The notes under the pieces: generated by a model
Database searches by the model: none
The model's input: only the letters and a program-made list of their open reading frames with translations
Told to the model about the DNA's origin: nothing
Origin: JASSUD01 sp031963415
GTDB taxonomy: Bacteria; Pseudomonadota; Gammaproteobacteria; Burkholderiales; Burkholderiaceae
NCBI GenBank assembly: GCA_031963415.1
Contig: JASSUI010000001.1
Coordinates: 2,728,001 to 2,792,000, forward strand
Length of the DNA: 64,000 nt
Reading direction: 5' to 3'
In this document: piece by piece, positions 51,524 through 60,597 of the stretch
How the letters are laid out: each line of letters opens with the position of its first letter
Numbering within the stretch: the stretch's first letter is position 1
Program-made: the position numbers and the translations under genes

Positions 51524-54121
51524 CTAATGCTCACCTCGCTCAAACACAAATTGCTGATCTCGATAATCAACCCGGATAGTGTCTTTAGCACCGAATTGAC
51601 CTGATAAGAGAAATTTAGCGAGCGGGTTCTCGATTTGCTGCTGGATTGCTCGCTTTAAAGGGCGTGCACCAAAGACTGCATCGTAGCCAATTTTTCTCAA
51701 CTGCGCAAGCGAAATTTCTGTAAGATTTATCTTAATATCGAGTTTCGCAAGTCGTTTTTCTAATTCAGATAATTGGATTTTTGCAATAGCTTCAATATGG
51801 CTTGGGTCTAAGCTATGGAAAACGACGATTTCATCTATTCGGTTTAAAAATTCCGGTCGGAAATATTGCTTAACTTCAGTCCATACAGCATCCCGCACCG
51901 CCTGGTGAGGCTCGCCAGTCATGCTCTGGATGGTTTGTGAGCCGAGATTGGACGTCATCACAATGACGGTATTTTTAAAGTCAACGGTACGACCTTGTCC
52001 ATCAGTCATTCGGCCATCATCAAGTACTTGCAATAAGACATTAAAAACGTCCATATGCGCTTTTTCAATCTCGTCCAGCAAAATTACACTGTATGGTTTA
52101 CGCCTCACAGCTTCAGTTAAATAACCACCCTCTTCATAACCCACATAACCAGGAGGTGCACCAATCAGGCGAGCAACGCTGTGTTTCTCCATAAATTCGC
52201 TCATATCGATGCGAATTAGATGTTCTTCTGAGTCAAACAAAAATGTCGCCAGCGCTTTGCAAAGTTCAGTTTTACCCACGCCTGTTGGTCCCAGAAATAA
52301 GAAAGAGCCATATGGCCGATTAGGGTCAGACAAACCAGCACGTGAACGACGGATAGCGTCAGCTACAGCTTGTACCGCTTCATCTTGTCCTACCACTCGC
52401 TCATGCAGTTTGGCCTCAATTTGCAGAAGCTTTTCGCGCTCGCCCTGCATCATCCGCGCTACGGGAATACCGGTCGCGCGTGAAACAATTTCAGCGATTT
52501 CTTCCGCCCCTACTTGCGTGCGTAGAAGCTGTAAGCGAGTAGCAGCTTTAGCTTCGTTTGCCTCAGCATTGGTGGCTTCTTTAAGTTGTGCTTCAAGCTG
52601 TGGGAGTTTGCCGTACTGTAATTCTGCGACTTTATCGAGTTTACCTGCGCGTTGTAAATTAGCGATTTGCGCGCGCGTGCGATCAATCTCTTCTTTTAAT
52701 TGCGCACTACCCTGTACAGCCGCTTTTTCAGCAAGCCAAATTTCTTCCAGATCACCATATTCTTTATTTAATCGGGTAATTTCTTCTTCGATCAGCTGTA
52801 GGCGCTTTTGGGATGCTTCGTCTTTTTCTTTCTTTACTGCTTCGCGTTCAATTTTGAGTTGGATTAACCGACGCTCAAGCCGGTCCATTTGCTCCGGTTT
52901 TGAATCGATTTCCATTTTAATTTTCGACGCAGCTTCGTCAATTAAGTCAATCGCTTTATCGGGTAAAAAACGATCAGTGATATAGCGATGCGACAATTCC
53001 GCTGCTGCGACAATGGCCGGGTCAGTGATTTCTACTCCGTGGTGTACTTCGTATTTTTCCTGCAAGCCGCGCAAGATTGCAATGGTTGCTTCTACCGTTG
53101 GTTCTTCAACGAGCACTTTTTGAAAGCGCCGCTCAAGCGCCGCATCTTTCTCAATATATTTACGATACTCATCAAGCGTCGTCGCGCCGATACAGTGCAA
53201 TTCACCACGAGCAAGCGCGGGCTTTAGCATATTACCGGCATCAATTGCGCCTTCGGCTTTACCTGCCCCAACCATCGTGTGGATTTCATCGATAAAAACG
53301 ATGGTTCTCCCTTCGTCTTTGGCCACATCTTTTAGCACCGCCTTTAAACGCTCTTCAAATTCACCTCGATACTTGGCGCCAGCGAGCAACGCAGCCATAT
53401 CGAGCACTAATACACGTTTATTTTTTAGCGTTTCAGGCACTTCGCCGTTAACGATGCGCTGTGCCAATCCTTCGACGATCGCTGTTTTACCTACACCTGG
53501 TTCGCCAATTAATACGGGATTATTTTTGGTGCGGCGCTGCAGAATTTGAATCGAGCGACGAATTTCATCATCCCGCCCAATCACTGGGTCAAGCTTGCCT
53601 AAACGTGCACGCTCAGTAAGATCAAGCGCATATTTTTTTAATGCTTCGCGCTGGCTTTCTGCCTCTTGACTATGGACAGATTGATCGCCACGCACGGCCT
53701 GAATCGCAGCCTCTAATGCTTTGCGTGTCAGTCCATGTTGGCGCGCTAAGGTGCCAGTACTGCCTTTATCATCAGCAACAGCGAGCAGAAACATTTCGCT
53801 GGCAATGTAGCTATCCCCAACTTTTTGTGCCTCTTTATCAGCTTGATTAAGCAATGCTGTCAGATCTCGCCCTATCTGCACATTACCTTGTGTGCCATGA
53901 ACGGTAGGTAAACGGTCTAGCGCCTCTACGAGAGCAGTTTGCAAGGGCTGTACGCGCATGCCTGCACGCGCAAGTAATGAATAAGCAGCACTCTCTGGTG
54001 TTTTAAGGAGTGCATAGAGTAGATGTAACGGTTCGATATATTGATTATCTCGCCCAACCGCCAAACTCTGGGCATCGGCTAACGCTTCTTGTAACGGAGT
54101 CGTGAACTTGTCAATTCTCAT
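51524..54121 (-). CDS. clpB: Chaperone ATPase ClpB
   Basis: An 865-residue disaggregase that works with DnaK. The N-domain spans about residues 1-150; AAA1 has GEPGVGKTAIVEGLAQRI and KYRGEFEERLKAVL; the coiled-coil M domain is at about 400-530; AAA2 has GPTGVGKTELCKALA, YGSF before it and the DEIEKAH Walker B. It ends in a C-terminal domain with GARPLKRAIQQQIENPLA. The length is normal. The upstream region carries a sigma-32-like promoter. Confidence 0.98.
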   Translation of the reverse strand: MRIDKFTTPLQEALADAQSLAVGRDNQYIEPLHLLYALLKTPESAAYSLLARAGMRVQPLQTALVEALDRLPTVHGTQGNVQIGRDLTALLNQADKEAQKVGDSYIASEMFLLAVADDKGSTGTLARQHGLTRKALEAAIQAVRGDQSVHSQEAESQREALKKYALDLTERARLGKLDPVIGRDDEIRRSIQILQRRTKNNPVLIGEPGVGKTAIVEGLAQRIVNGEVPETLKNKRVLVLDMAALLAGAKYRGEFEERLKAVLKDVAKDEGRTIVFIDEIHTMVGAGKAEGAIDAGNMLKPALARGELHCIGATTLDEYRKYIEKDAALERRFQKVLVEEPTVEATIAILRGLQEKYEVHHGVEITDPAIVAAAELSHRYITDRFLPDKAIDLIDEAASKIKMEIDSKPEQMDRLERRLIQLKIEREAVKKEKDEASQKRLQLIEEEITRLNKEYGDLEEIWLAEKAAVQGSAQLKEEIDRTRAQIANLQRAGKLDKVAELQYGKLPQLEAQLKEATNAEANEAKAATRLQLLRTQVGAEEIAEIVSRATGIPVARMMQGEREKLLQIEAKLHERVVGQDEAVQAVADAIRRSRAGLSDPNRPYGSFLFLGPTGVGKTELCKALATFLFDSEEHLIRIDMSEFMEKHSVARLIGAPPGYVGYEEGGYLTEAVRRKPYSVILLDEIEKAHMDVFNVLLQVLDDGRMTDGQGRTVDFKNTVIVMTSNLGSQTIQSMTGEPHQAVRDAVWTEVKQYFRPEFLNRIDEIVVFHSLDPSHIEAIAKIQLSELEKRLAKLDIKINLTEISLAQLRKIGYDAVFGARPLKRAIQQQIENPLAKFLLSGQFGAKDTIRVDYRDQQFVFERGEH

Positions 54122-54190
54122 GGGGCATCTCTTCTTGGCTATTGCAAACTATCTTTATTTAATCTTTTTTTAAGCATCCAACTAACGTAA

Positions 54191-54218
54191 AGATGAGGCT
54201 GCTTAAGCTTTTTTCAAG
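54191..54218 (-). promoter_or_regulatory. Sigma-32-like heat-shock promoter of clpB
   Basis: On the minus strand CTTGAAA (54218-54212) is followed after 13 bases by CCTCATCT (54198-54191), close to the CTTGAAA / CCCCAT-T consensus. It is about 70 bases upstream of the clpB start. Confidence 0.8.
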
Positions 54219-54291
54219 TTTATTTGCAAAATTAGCGCCTGCCTGAAGAGAAACAGAAACCTTTTAAAACCAGCCCTTTCAGGGTCTTTAT

Positions 54292-55269
54292 TCAGAAGTT
54301 AACCTCCTTAATAGCTCGAGCGGAAGAGAAATGTTGACGAGCGGTTAAGGAGTCAGTGTAAATTTTAGCCGTATTCTTTTTTGGGCCACGACGTCGAACC
54401 CGAATACGTTGGGGATCGACGTAACGCGCAATCTGCAGCAGTAACTCGCCTAAAGCAGAGCCCTGATATAACTCGTGCCAGGTGTCCCAAGCCTCAGGAG
54501 GTAAGAAACTCATCATGCCATGATAGGAAATGCGAATGTCATTGGCGATAGAGTAAGTTGACACTTCGACTGGTTGTTCTTGATGAGCCTTCTCTATAAC
54601 GTGCTTGAGTAGCGCTAGAATGTTATAAGCCAGCACAGCTGTAACAAAGCCCAGTAGAGCGGCGCGAGGATGACCCAACGTGCAAATTTCGCTCTTGAGA
54701 TCGGCTTCAAGCCGCTGGAACATGCCTTCAATCCGCCATCGTCGTCGGTAAAGGTCAGCAATCTTTTGTGCGCTCACTTCAGCAGGCAAGTTGCTCCAAA
54801 TGCGCAGACAAGTTTCATTCGAACTCGTGGGATGATCTAAACGCACTTCAACTCGACGCCAAATTTGATGGTTGTCGTGCAGACGAATCGTTTGCTCATA
54901 TACCTCACCTGTGTCACCGCGCCCGACATAATGCAGTTCACCTTCCTGAGCCAGCTTCGGATGATATCGGGCGGCTTCTCGCACGATGAAACACGCCCCT
55001 TGGGTCTGCCAGCCCATCAATATCTTCTTCGTGCAGAAGTGCCGATCAGCTATCCATACTTCGCCAGGCTGAGCGCTTTTTAATAAAGGCTCCAGGATAG
55101 TTCTCTCTGTTGTATAAGCATCTTCACAGGGTACGATATCCGTGACTAGACCTTGATCTGGATCGTAGATGACCACCGTATGGCCTGGTAACGCCGCTCC
55201 CGTCTTTGACTTCAACGCTGCTAGACGCTTCTCGCTCGAAGGTAAGTGATTACCCTCTACCACGCGCAT
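54292..55269 (-). pseudogene. IS4-family transposase, 5'-truncated
   Basis: 325 residues, the catalytic core and C-terminus of an IS4-type DDE transposase. Visible are VVEGNHLPSSEKR (usually DGN in relatives), WIADRHFCTKKIL with the second catalytic aspartate, and YRRRWRIEGMFQRLEADLK with the YREK-region glutamate. The N-terminal part is missing: family members usually have about 100 more residues, and the gene stops exactly where IS3 sequence starts. Confidence 0.82.
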
Positions 55270-55280
55270 CCGGTAACCGG

Positions 55281-55952
55281 TTAAATGGCTATCGGCGCAT
55301 CACCCTTGGCATTTGGCAGATGGGCCTTCAAGTCAACCATAAAACGATTCAGCGTCTTATGAGGCAATTACAACTCAAGTCACGGGTGCGAATCAAAAAA
55401 TACCGCGCTTATCAAGGCTCATTGGGCTGTATCACGCCTAACCTTTTGCAGAGGCAGCTTAGCGCCCAGCGCCCTAATCAGAAATGGGTAACCGATATCA
55501 CTGAGTTCAACGTAGCTGGTCAGAAGCTATACCTCTCGCCCGTGATGGACTTATACAATGCAGAGATCATTGCTTATAAGAGCGCTACAAGTCCAGCGTT
55601 CCAAATAGTGAGCAGCATGCTTAAAAAAGCCTATACCCGCTTGGGTAACAGCGAGAAACCCATGATGCATTCGGATCAAGGATGGCACTATCAAATTCCT
55701 GCTTACCGAGCCTTACTCGCTCAAAAAGGCATCACACAAAGCATGTCCCGAAAAGGTAACTGTTTAGATAATGCAGCAATGGAAAGTTTCTTTGGCACCT
55801 TAAAATCCGAGTTTTTTTACTTAAATAAATTCCAAAGCATCGATGAATTGCAGTCTGGATTAGACAATTACATCCATTATTACAACCATGAGCGCATCAA
55901 ACTCAAATTAAAAGGACTGAGTCCGGTTCAATACCGCTCTCAGTCTCTTTAA
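55281..55952 (+). pseudogene. IS3-family OrfB transposase, 5'-truncated
   Basis: The rve domain of an IS3-family transposase: NGYRRITLGI near the start, WVTDITEFNV (first D), MMHSDQGWHYQ (second D), and NAAMESFFGTLKSE (E), with C-terminal YYNHERIKLKLKGLSPVQYR. OrfA and the first part of OrfB are gone. An in-frame ATG at 55206 belongs to the neighbouring IS4 sequence, so I start at the homology boundary. Confidence 0.85.
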
Positions 55953-56007
55953 AATTTATCTTCTAAGAAACAAATTCCAACCCGTTGATTTATAAAAGGA
56001 AGTTGAT

Positions 56008-57339
56008 TTATTTTTGAGAGGTTGGCACGAGTTGGAAGCCAAGTTTTTCAGCCCGTTTTGCCAGGTTATGTAATGCTCGCTGTTGATAGCACTGTTCATA
56101 ATAATCTTGACCTTGATCGACATACGTAGCCCCTTTAGTCAACATAGCGTAGATAAGACGCGCGAGCTTATGAGCAGTGGCGGTAATCGCTTTGGGTCGA
56201 TCCAGTCTGGCACATAAACGGCGATAGTACGCCCCAAGTGCAGACTGACTTCGCCGTAAGGCCGCTGCAGCCATTTTGAGTGCTTGTGTAGCCCGATTAG
56301 CTGTGCGTTTACAAGCGCTCGAGAGGACTCTCCCACCAGAAATTTTGGTACCTGGGCATAAGCCTAACCATGAGGTAAAGTGCTTGGCACTTTTGAACCG
56401 AGATAAATCAGGGCCAATCTCTGAGATGACCTTCAATGCCGTCGTTGTATCAATCCCATTAATGCGGGTTAGATCAACGCCACACAAGTTAAATAAATAA
56501 GTGCGCAAATCAAATTTAGGCGCATTCTTTGGATGCTTGTTGCGAATAGAAGGGCCGGGCTCACCTACCTGAACTTGCATTTGCTTAAGCATGGCTTCGA
56601 GTTGAGCATCACATTCCCGGAGTTGTTCTTGATAAAAATCATACGAAGCGACTGCCTGCTTAAGTGCAAATAAGTGTTCAGCTCGCCAATTACCTCGTAA
56701 GGATTTAGCGATTTCTTCTTCACTTGCACGAATCCGGCCATGCTTGAGCTTGGCTAACTTAGCTGCGTTATGCTCTCCTGCTAAGACCGCTCGGATGATT
56801 TTTTGCCCTGTCTCACCCACAATATCGGAGATCACATTGCTTAACTGGATGTTCATCTGCGCCAGGGCTTTCTGCATGTGAAGAATATGCCGGCTTTGAT
56901 AGCGCAGTAACGTATCTCGTTGCCGTGATAGGGAGCGTAATGCGCATATTTCATCTTTGGGCCGAAAGGCACCCGATAAAAGACCATAGCTCATTAACCG
57001 CTGTATCCACTGGCAATCCAACACATCGCTCTTACGCCCCGCCACATTCTTGACGTGTCTTGCATTGACCAAATAAACGGTAAAACCTCTCGACTCCAAC
57101 AGTTCAAACAACGAGATCCAATATACCCCTGTTGATTCCATCGCCACGACTTCTATTCCACACGTTTTTAACCAATCTGCCATCGTCTCGAGATCTTCTG
57201 TAAAACTTTTGAATTCTCGTACAGGCTGTTCATCTCTATCCGCTGGAACAGCTACATAATGACTGGCTGAACCTACATCAATCCCTGCTGCATTCGGGTG
57301 CGTGATTTCTAATCCTGGTTCTCGCTTGCGTACGGCCAT
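56008..57339 (-). CDS. IS110-family transposase (DEDD, bridge-RNA type)
   Basis: A 443-residue IS110-family recombinase. The N-terminal RuvC-like domain has GIDVGSASHYVAVP, AMESTGVYW and GRKSDVLDCQWIQRL, together the DEDD catalytic set; the C-terminal Tnp_20 domain has LFNLCGVDLTRINGIDTTTALKVISEIG and HFTSWLGLCPGTKISGG with the likely nucleophilic serine. The start MAVRKREPG follows GGAG by six bases; a longer ATG start is five codons earlier. The gene looks intact. Confidence 0.93.
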   Translation of the reverse strand: MAVRKREPGLEITHPNAAGIDVGSASHYVAVPADRDEQPVREFKSFTEDLETMADWLKTCGIEVVAMESTGVYWISLFELLESRGFTVYLVNARHVKNVAGRKSDVLDCQWIQRLMSYGLLSGAFRPKDEICALRSLSRQRDTLLRYQSRHILHMQKALAQMNIQLSNVISDIVGETGQKIIRAVLAGEHNAAKLAKLKHGRIRASEEEIAKSLRGNWRAEHLFALKQAVASYDFYQEQLRECDAQLEAMLKQMQVQVGEPGPSIRNKHPKNAPKFDLRTYLFNLCGVDLTRINGIDTTTALKVISEIGPDLSRFKSAKHFTSWLGLCPGTKISGGRVLSSACKRTANRATQALKMAAAALRRSQSALGAYYRRLCARLDRPKAITATAHKLARLIYAMLTKGATYVDQGQDYYEQCYQQRALHNLAKRAEKLGFQLVPTSQK

Positions 57340-57357
57340 GATTTTCTCCATCATTGA

Positions 57358-57514
57358 GGGTGCCGCTCAGATTCGGGTACGTTGTCTTACTCACTCTTCT
57401 AAACGGGATATCCGATCACTCGGATTCACCAATGTGGCCAACGTCACCCAGGACCACGCTCTTACTCGGGCAATTTGCACCATTGATCGTTCGGTCTTCT
57501 TCTGAGCGGCATCC
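57358..57514 (-). ncRNA. Candidate IS110 bridge RNA
   Basis: On the minus strand, upstream of and co-oriented with the transposase, two 14-base arms (57501-57514 and 57358-57371; 13 Watson-Crick pairs and one G-U) would close a stem around about 130 bases. Inside is a perfect ATCCGA/TCGGAT hairpin (57410-57415/57420-57425) with a four-base loop. IS110 elements express a structured bridge RNA from such non-coding ends; the assignment here is inference. Confidence 0.5.
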
Positions 57515-57642
57515 ACTCTACTATGCTTGATCGCTAGTCATACGTTTCTTTTACAGGCATTGCGGCGCAAGGCGATTACCCCGCTCTTACCGTCCAACTT
57601 TCGGGGTTCACTTCAAAAGGGCTGCCTTTTAAAACCTATTTC

Positions 57643-59091
57643 TTAATTTACGTGCGCTGCAATATAGTCTTTCACGCGCTGCACATCAGCTGGCAGCACT
57701 TCAAAGCGTTGCGGTAGATTTTCCAAATCAGTAAAGGCCGCTGGACGCACTGGTTCACGGTCAAGGGCTTCCTGAATGGTTTGACCAAATTTACTAGGTT
57801 GCGCGGTTTCAAGCACAATCATTGGCACATTTGGCTCCAGATACTGGCGCGCAGCATTCACGCCATCAGCCGTATGTGTGTCAATCATCGTTTGATAACG
57901 AGAGTAAATATCCCGAATAGTGGCAACACGATCGGTATGTGTACTGCGACTTGAGACAAAACCAAATTGCTTGATATGTTCAAATTCGCCGCTTTGACGT
58001 AAATCAAAACCCCCAGTCGCTTCAAGCTCACCAAATAGTTGCTGAATGCGGGTGACATCTCTATTAAGCGAATCAAAAATAAAGCGCTCAAAATTCGATG
58101 CTTTCGAGATATCCATGCTGGGGCTACTAGTATGGTATGTCTGGGACGCACTTCGCACCCGATATACGCCGGTGCGGAAAAATTCATCCAGCACATCGTT
58201 TTCATTCGTAGCAACAACCAGTTTATTAATCGGTAGCCCCATCATTCGAGCAATATGCCCAGCACAGACATTGCCAAAATTACCAGAGGGCACCGCAAAC
58301 GATACTGACTGATCATTACTGTGGGTAGCCGCAAAATACCCCTTAAAATAATAAACCACCTGCGCTAACACCCGTGCCCAATTAATCGAATTTACTGTAC
58401 CAATTTGGTAGTGAGACTTGAAAACGAGATCGTTCGAAACGGCCTTGACAATATCTTGGCAATCATCAAAAACGCCTTGCACAGCTAGATTAAAAATATT
58501 GGGATCCTGCAAACTGTACATTTGCGCCGCTTGGAAAGCGCTCATCTTGCGATGAGGAGAAAGCATAAAGACGCGAATCCTTTCTTTACCGCGCATTGCA
58601 TATTCAGCAGCGCTACCTGTGTCACCGGACGTCGCGCCGAGGATATTAAGTTGCCGATCTGATTGAGCTAACGCAAATTCAAACAGATTACCTAATAACT
58701 GCATCGCCATATCTTTAAACGCAAGCGTTGGGCCGTTTGATAGTTCAAGCAGTGAGATAGGCGTACCCTGTTCAACACCAAGCGTGGTGAGCGGTGTAAT
58801 TTCAGCTGCTTGAGCCGGGACGCGCGCATGGCAGTACACCTGTTCGGTGTAGGTGCGCTGCATAAGCGCACGCAATTCGCTAGGAGGAATATCGTCGCAG
58901 AACTTAACAAAAATTTGATACGCAAGCTCAGCATAAGACAAAGTACGCCACTGGCTTAATTCAGCCTGCGTGATTTGCGGATAAACGCTTGGCAAATAAA
59001 GACCGCCATCTTTTGCTAAACCGGCTAGCAAAATTTCGGAAAAGGTATAACGCGTGTTGTCCCGCACACCGCGAGTAGAAATGTAATCCAT
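57643..59091 (-). CDS. thrC: Threonine synthase
   Basis: A 482-residue PLP enzyme converting O-phosphohomoserine to threonine. It shows MDYISTRGVRDNTRYTFSE, the PLP lysine in NGPTLAFKDMAMQLLG, GATSGDTGSAAEYAM and FAVPSGNFGNVCAGHIARMMGLP. It lies 14 bases after hom in one operon. The IS110 element lies immediately beyond its 3' end. Confidence 0.97.
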   Translation of the reverse strand: MDYISTRGVRDNTRYTFSEILLAGLAKDGGLYLPSVYPQITQAELSQWRTLSYAELAYQIFVKFCDDIPPSELRALMQRTYTEQVYCHARVPAQAAEITPLTTLGVEQGTPISLLELSNGPTLAFKDMAMQLLGNLFEFALAQSDRQLNILGATSGDTGSAAEYAMRGKERIRVFMLSPHRKMSAFQAAQMYSLQDPNIFNLAVQGVFDDCQDIVKAVSNDLVFKSHYQIGTVNSINWARVLAQVVYYFKGYFAATHSNDQSVSFAVPSGNFGNVCAGHIARMMGLPINKLVVATNENDVLDEFFRTGVYRVRSASQTYHTSSPSMDISKASNFERFIFDSLNRDVTRIQQLFGELEATGGFDLRQSGEFEHIKQFGFVSSRSTHTDRVATIRDIYSRYQTMIDTHTADGVNAARQYLEPNVPMIVLETAQPSKFGQTIQEALDREPVRPAAFTDLENLPQRFEVLPADVQRVKDYIAAHVN

Positions 59092-59105
59092 TATTCAACG
59101 TTTTT

Positions 59106-60467
59106 TTAGGCAAGTGGCTCTAAACGCAATTTAATCGCTTGCGCAACCACAGTTGACAATGCTTCTATTTGAGCCAGCGCAGCATTAGTTTGCTTCTCTA
59201 GCGTGTTATGCGTGAGCAGAATCAAGTCTGTTTCCCCTGCCTTTATTTTATTTTTCTCGCTTAAAGGCTGTGTGTCTTTCTCGGTTAAGTTAGAGATAGT
59301 CTCTTTCTGCAGCAAAGCATCGATAGAAATTTGGTGTGCTGCAAAAATTTTTGTAATCTCAGCCAGCACGCCAGCTTGGTCCAGTACACGCAACCTCAGG
59401 TAATAACGGCTAGTGACTTGTTCAATCGGCAAAATAGGAATATTGACTAAGCGGTCAGGCTGAAAAGCGAGATGAGGAACGCGATGCTCCGGATCAGCCG
59501 TATGCAAACGCGTGACATCGACCAAATCAGCCACCACAGCTGATGCTGTAGGCTCTCCACCTGCTCCTTTACCGTAATAAAGGGTTGGCCCAACAGCATC
59601 CCCGTGCACTAATACGGCGTTCATCGCTCCATCAACATTAGCGAGCAAGTGGGATACTGGAATTAAGGTTGGATGCACACGCAATTCAATCCCCTGTTCA
59701 GCACGTCGCATAATGCCCAACAATTTAATGCAGTAACCCAATTCTTCGGCATATTGAATATCGCGCGCAGCAAGCTTGGTAATGCCCTCAATATACGCGC
59801 GTTCAAATTGCACGGGCACACCGAAAGCAAGCGCGCCCATTAACGTCGCTTTATGCGCTGCATCGACCCCTTCAATATCAAACGTTGGATCAGCCTCGGC
59901 ATAACCTAGCTGCTGCGCATCGGCAAGCGCGGTCGCAAAGTCAACACCACGTGCACGCATCTGAGAAAGAATAAAGTTTGTTGTGCCATTAATAATGCCA
60001 ACGATAGACTCGATCCGATTCGCGCTTAGCCCTTCGCGTAGCGCTTTAATGATCGGTATGCCCCCTGCTACCGCTGCTTCAAACGCAACCATCACGCCAT
60101 GCTTACTCGCTGTTGCAAAGATTTCATTGCCATGCAACGCCAATAGCGCCTTATTCGCCGTCACGACATGTTTACCCTGCTCGAGCGTTTGCAATACCAA
60201 TTCTCGAGCTGGCTCAATTCCACCAATTGCTTCAATCACAATATCAAGCGTTGGATCATTAATTAATGCTTGTAGATCGGCATCAACGGTAACTGCCTCT
60301 CCCTCCAGCGCAGCCTGCGCGCGCGCTACGTTACGCACTGCAATACGAGTAATTTCAATACGGCGCCCAGCCCGCCGGCTAATTTCTTCTTGATTACGCT
60401 TTAATACATTAAAAGTACCGCGCCCGACTGTACCGAAGCCTAGAAGACCTGCTTTGATGGATTCCAT
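59106..60467 (-). CDS. hom: Homoserine dehydrogenase
   Basis: About 453 residues; reduces aspartate semialdehyde to homoserine. The NAD-binding start is KAGLLGFGTVGRGTFNVL; VVTANKALLALHG, GGIPIIKALREGLSANRI, GIINGTTNFILSQM and AEADPTFDIEGVDAAHK are family signatures. A C-terminal ACT domain (YYLRLRVLDQAGVLAEITKIF) carries an insertion of about 17 residues after LLQKE (around 59250-59310). The start giving MESIKAGLLG is preferred over a 21-residue longer frame. Confidence 0.96.
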   Translation of the reverse strand: MESIKAGLLGFGTVGRGTFNVLKRNQEEISRRAGRRIEITRIAVRNVARAQAALEGEAVTVDADLQALINDPTLDIVIEAIGGIEPARELVLQTLEQGKHVVTANKALLALHGNEIFATASKHGVMVAFEAAVAGGIPIIKALREGLSANRIESIVGIINGTTNFILSQMRARGVDFATALADAQQLGYAEADPTFDIEGVDAAHKATLMGALAFGVPVQFERAYIEGITKLAARDIQYAEELGYCIKLLGIMRRAEQGIELRVHPTLIPVSHLLANVDGAMNAVLVHGDAVGPTLYYGKGAGGEPTASAVVADLVDVTRLHTADPEHRVPHLAFQPDRLVNIPILPIEQVTSRYYLRLRVLDQAGVLAEITKIFAAHQISIDALLQKETISNLTEKDTQPLSEKNKIKAGETDLILLTHNTLEKQTNAALAQIEALSTVVAQAIKLRLEPLA

Positions 60468-60597
60468 GAGTGAAGATATAAATAACTTGGGATGGGAGAA
60501 AGATGAAAAAGATGGGCGAGATTGTACCAATCAATCACACAATCTCACTACAACTTGTGTTGACGCTTGGAATAACAGCATTCTGTGTGAGTTACGT

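Noticed and set aside
52209..52985. 258-residue frame antisense to clpB
   Set aside because: Serine/arginine-rich composition is the usual shadow of a conserved coding strand; no ribosome site.
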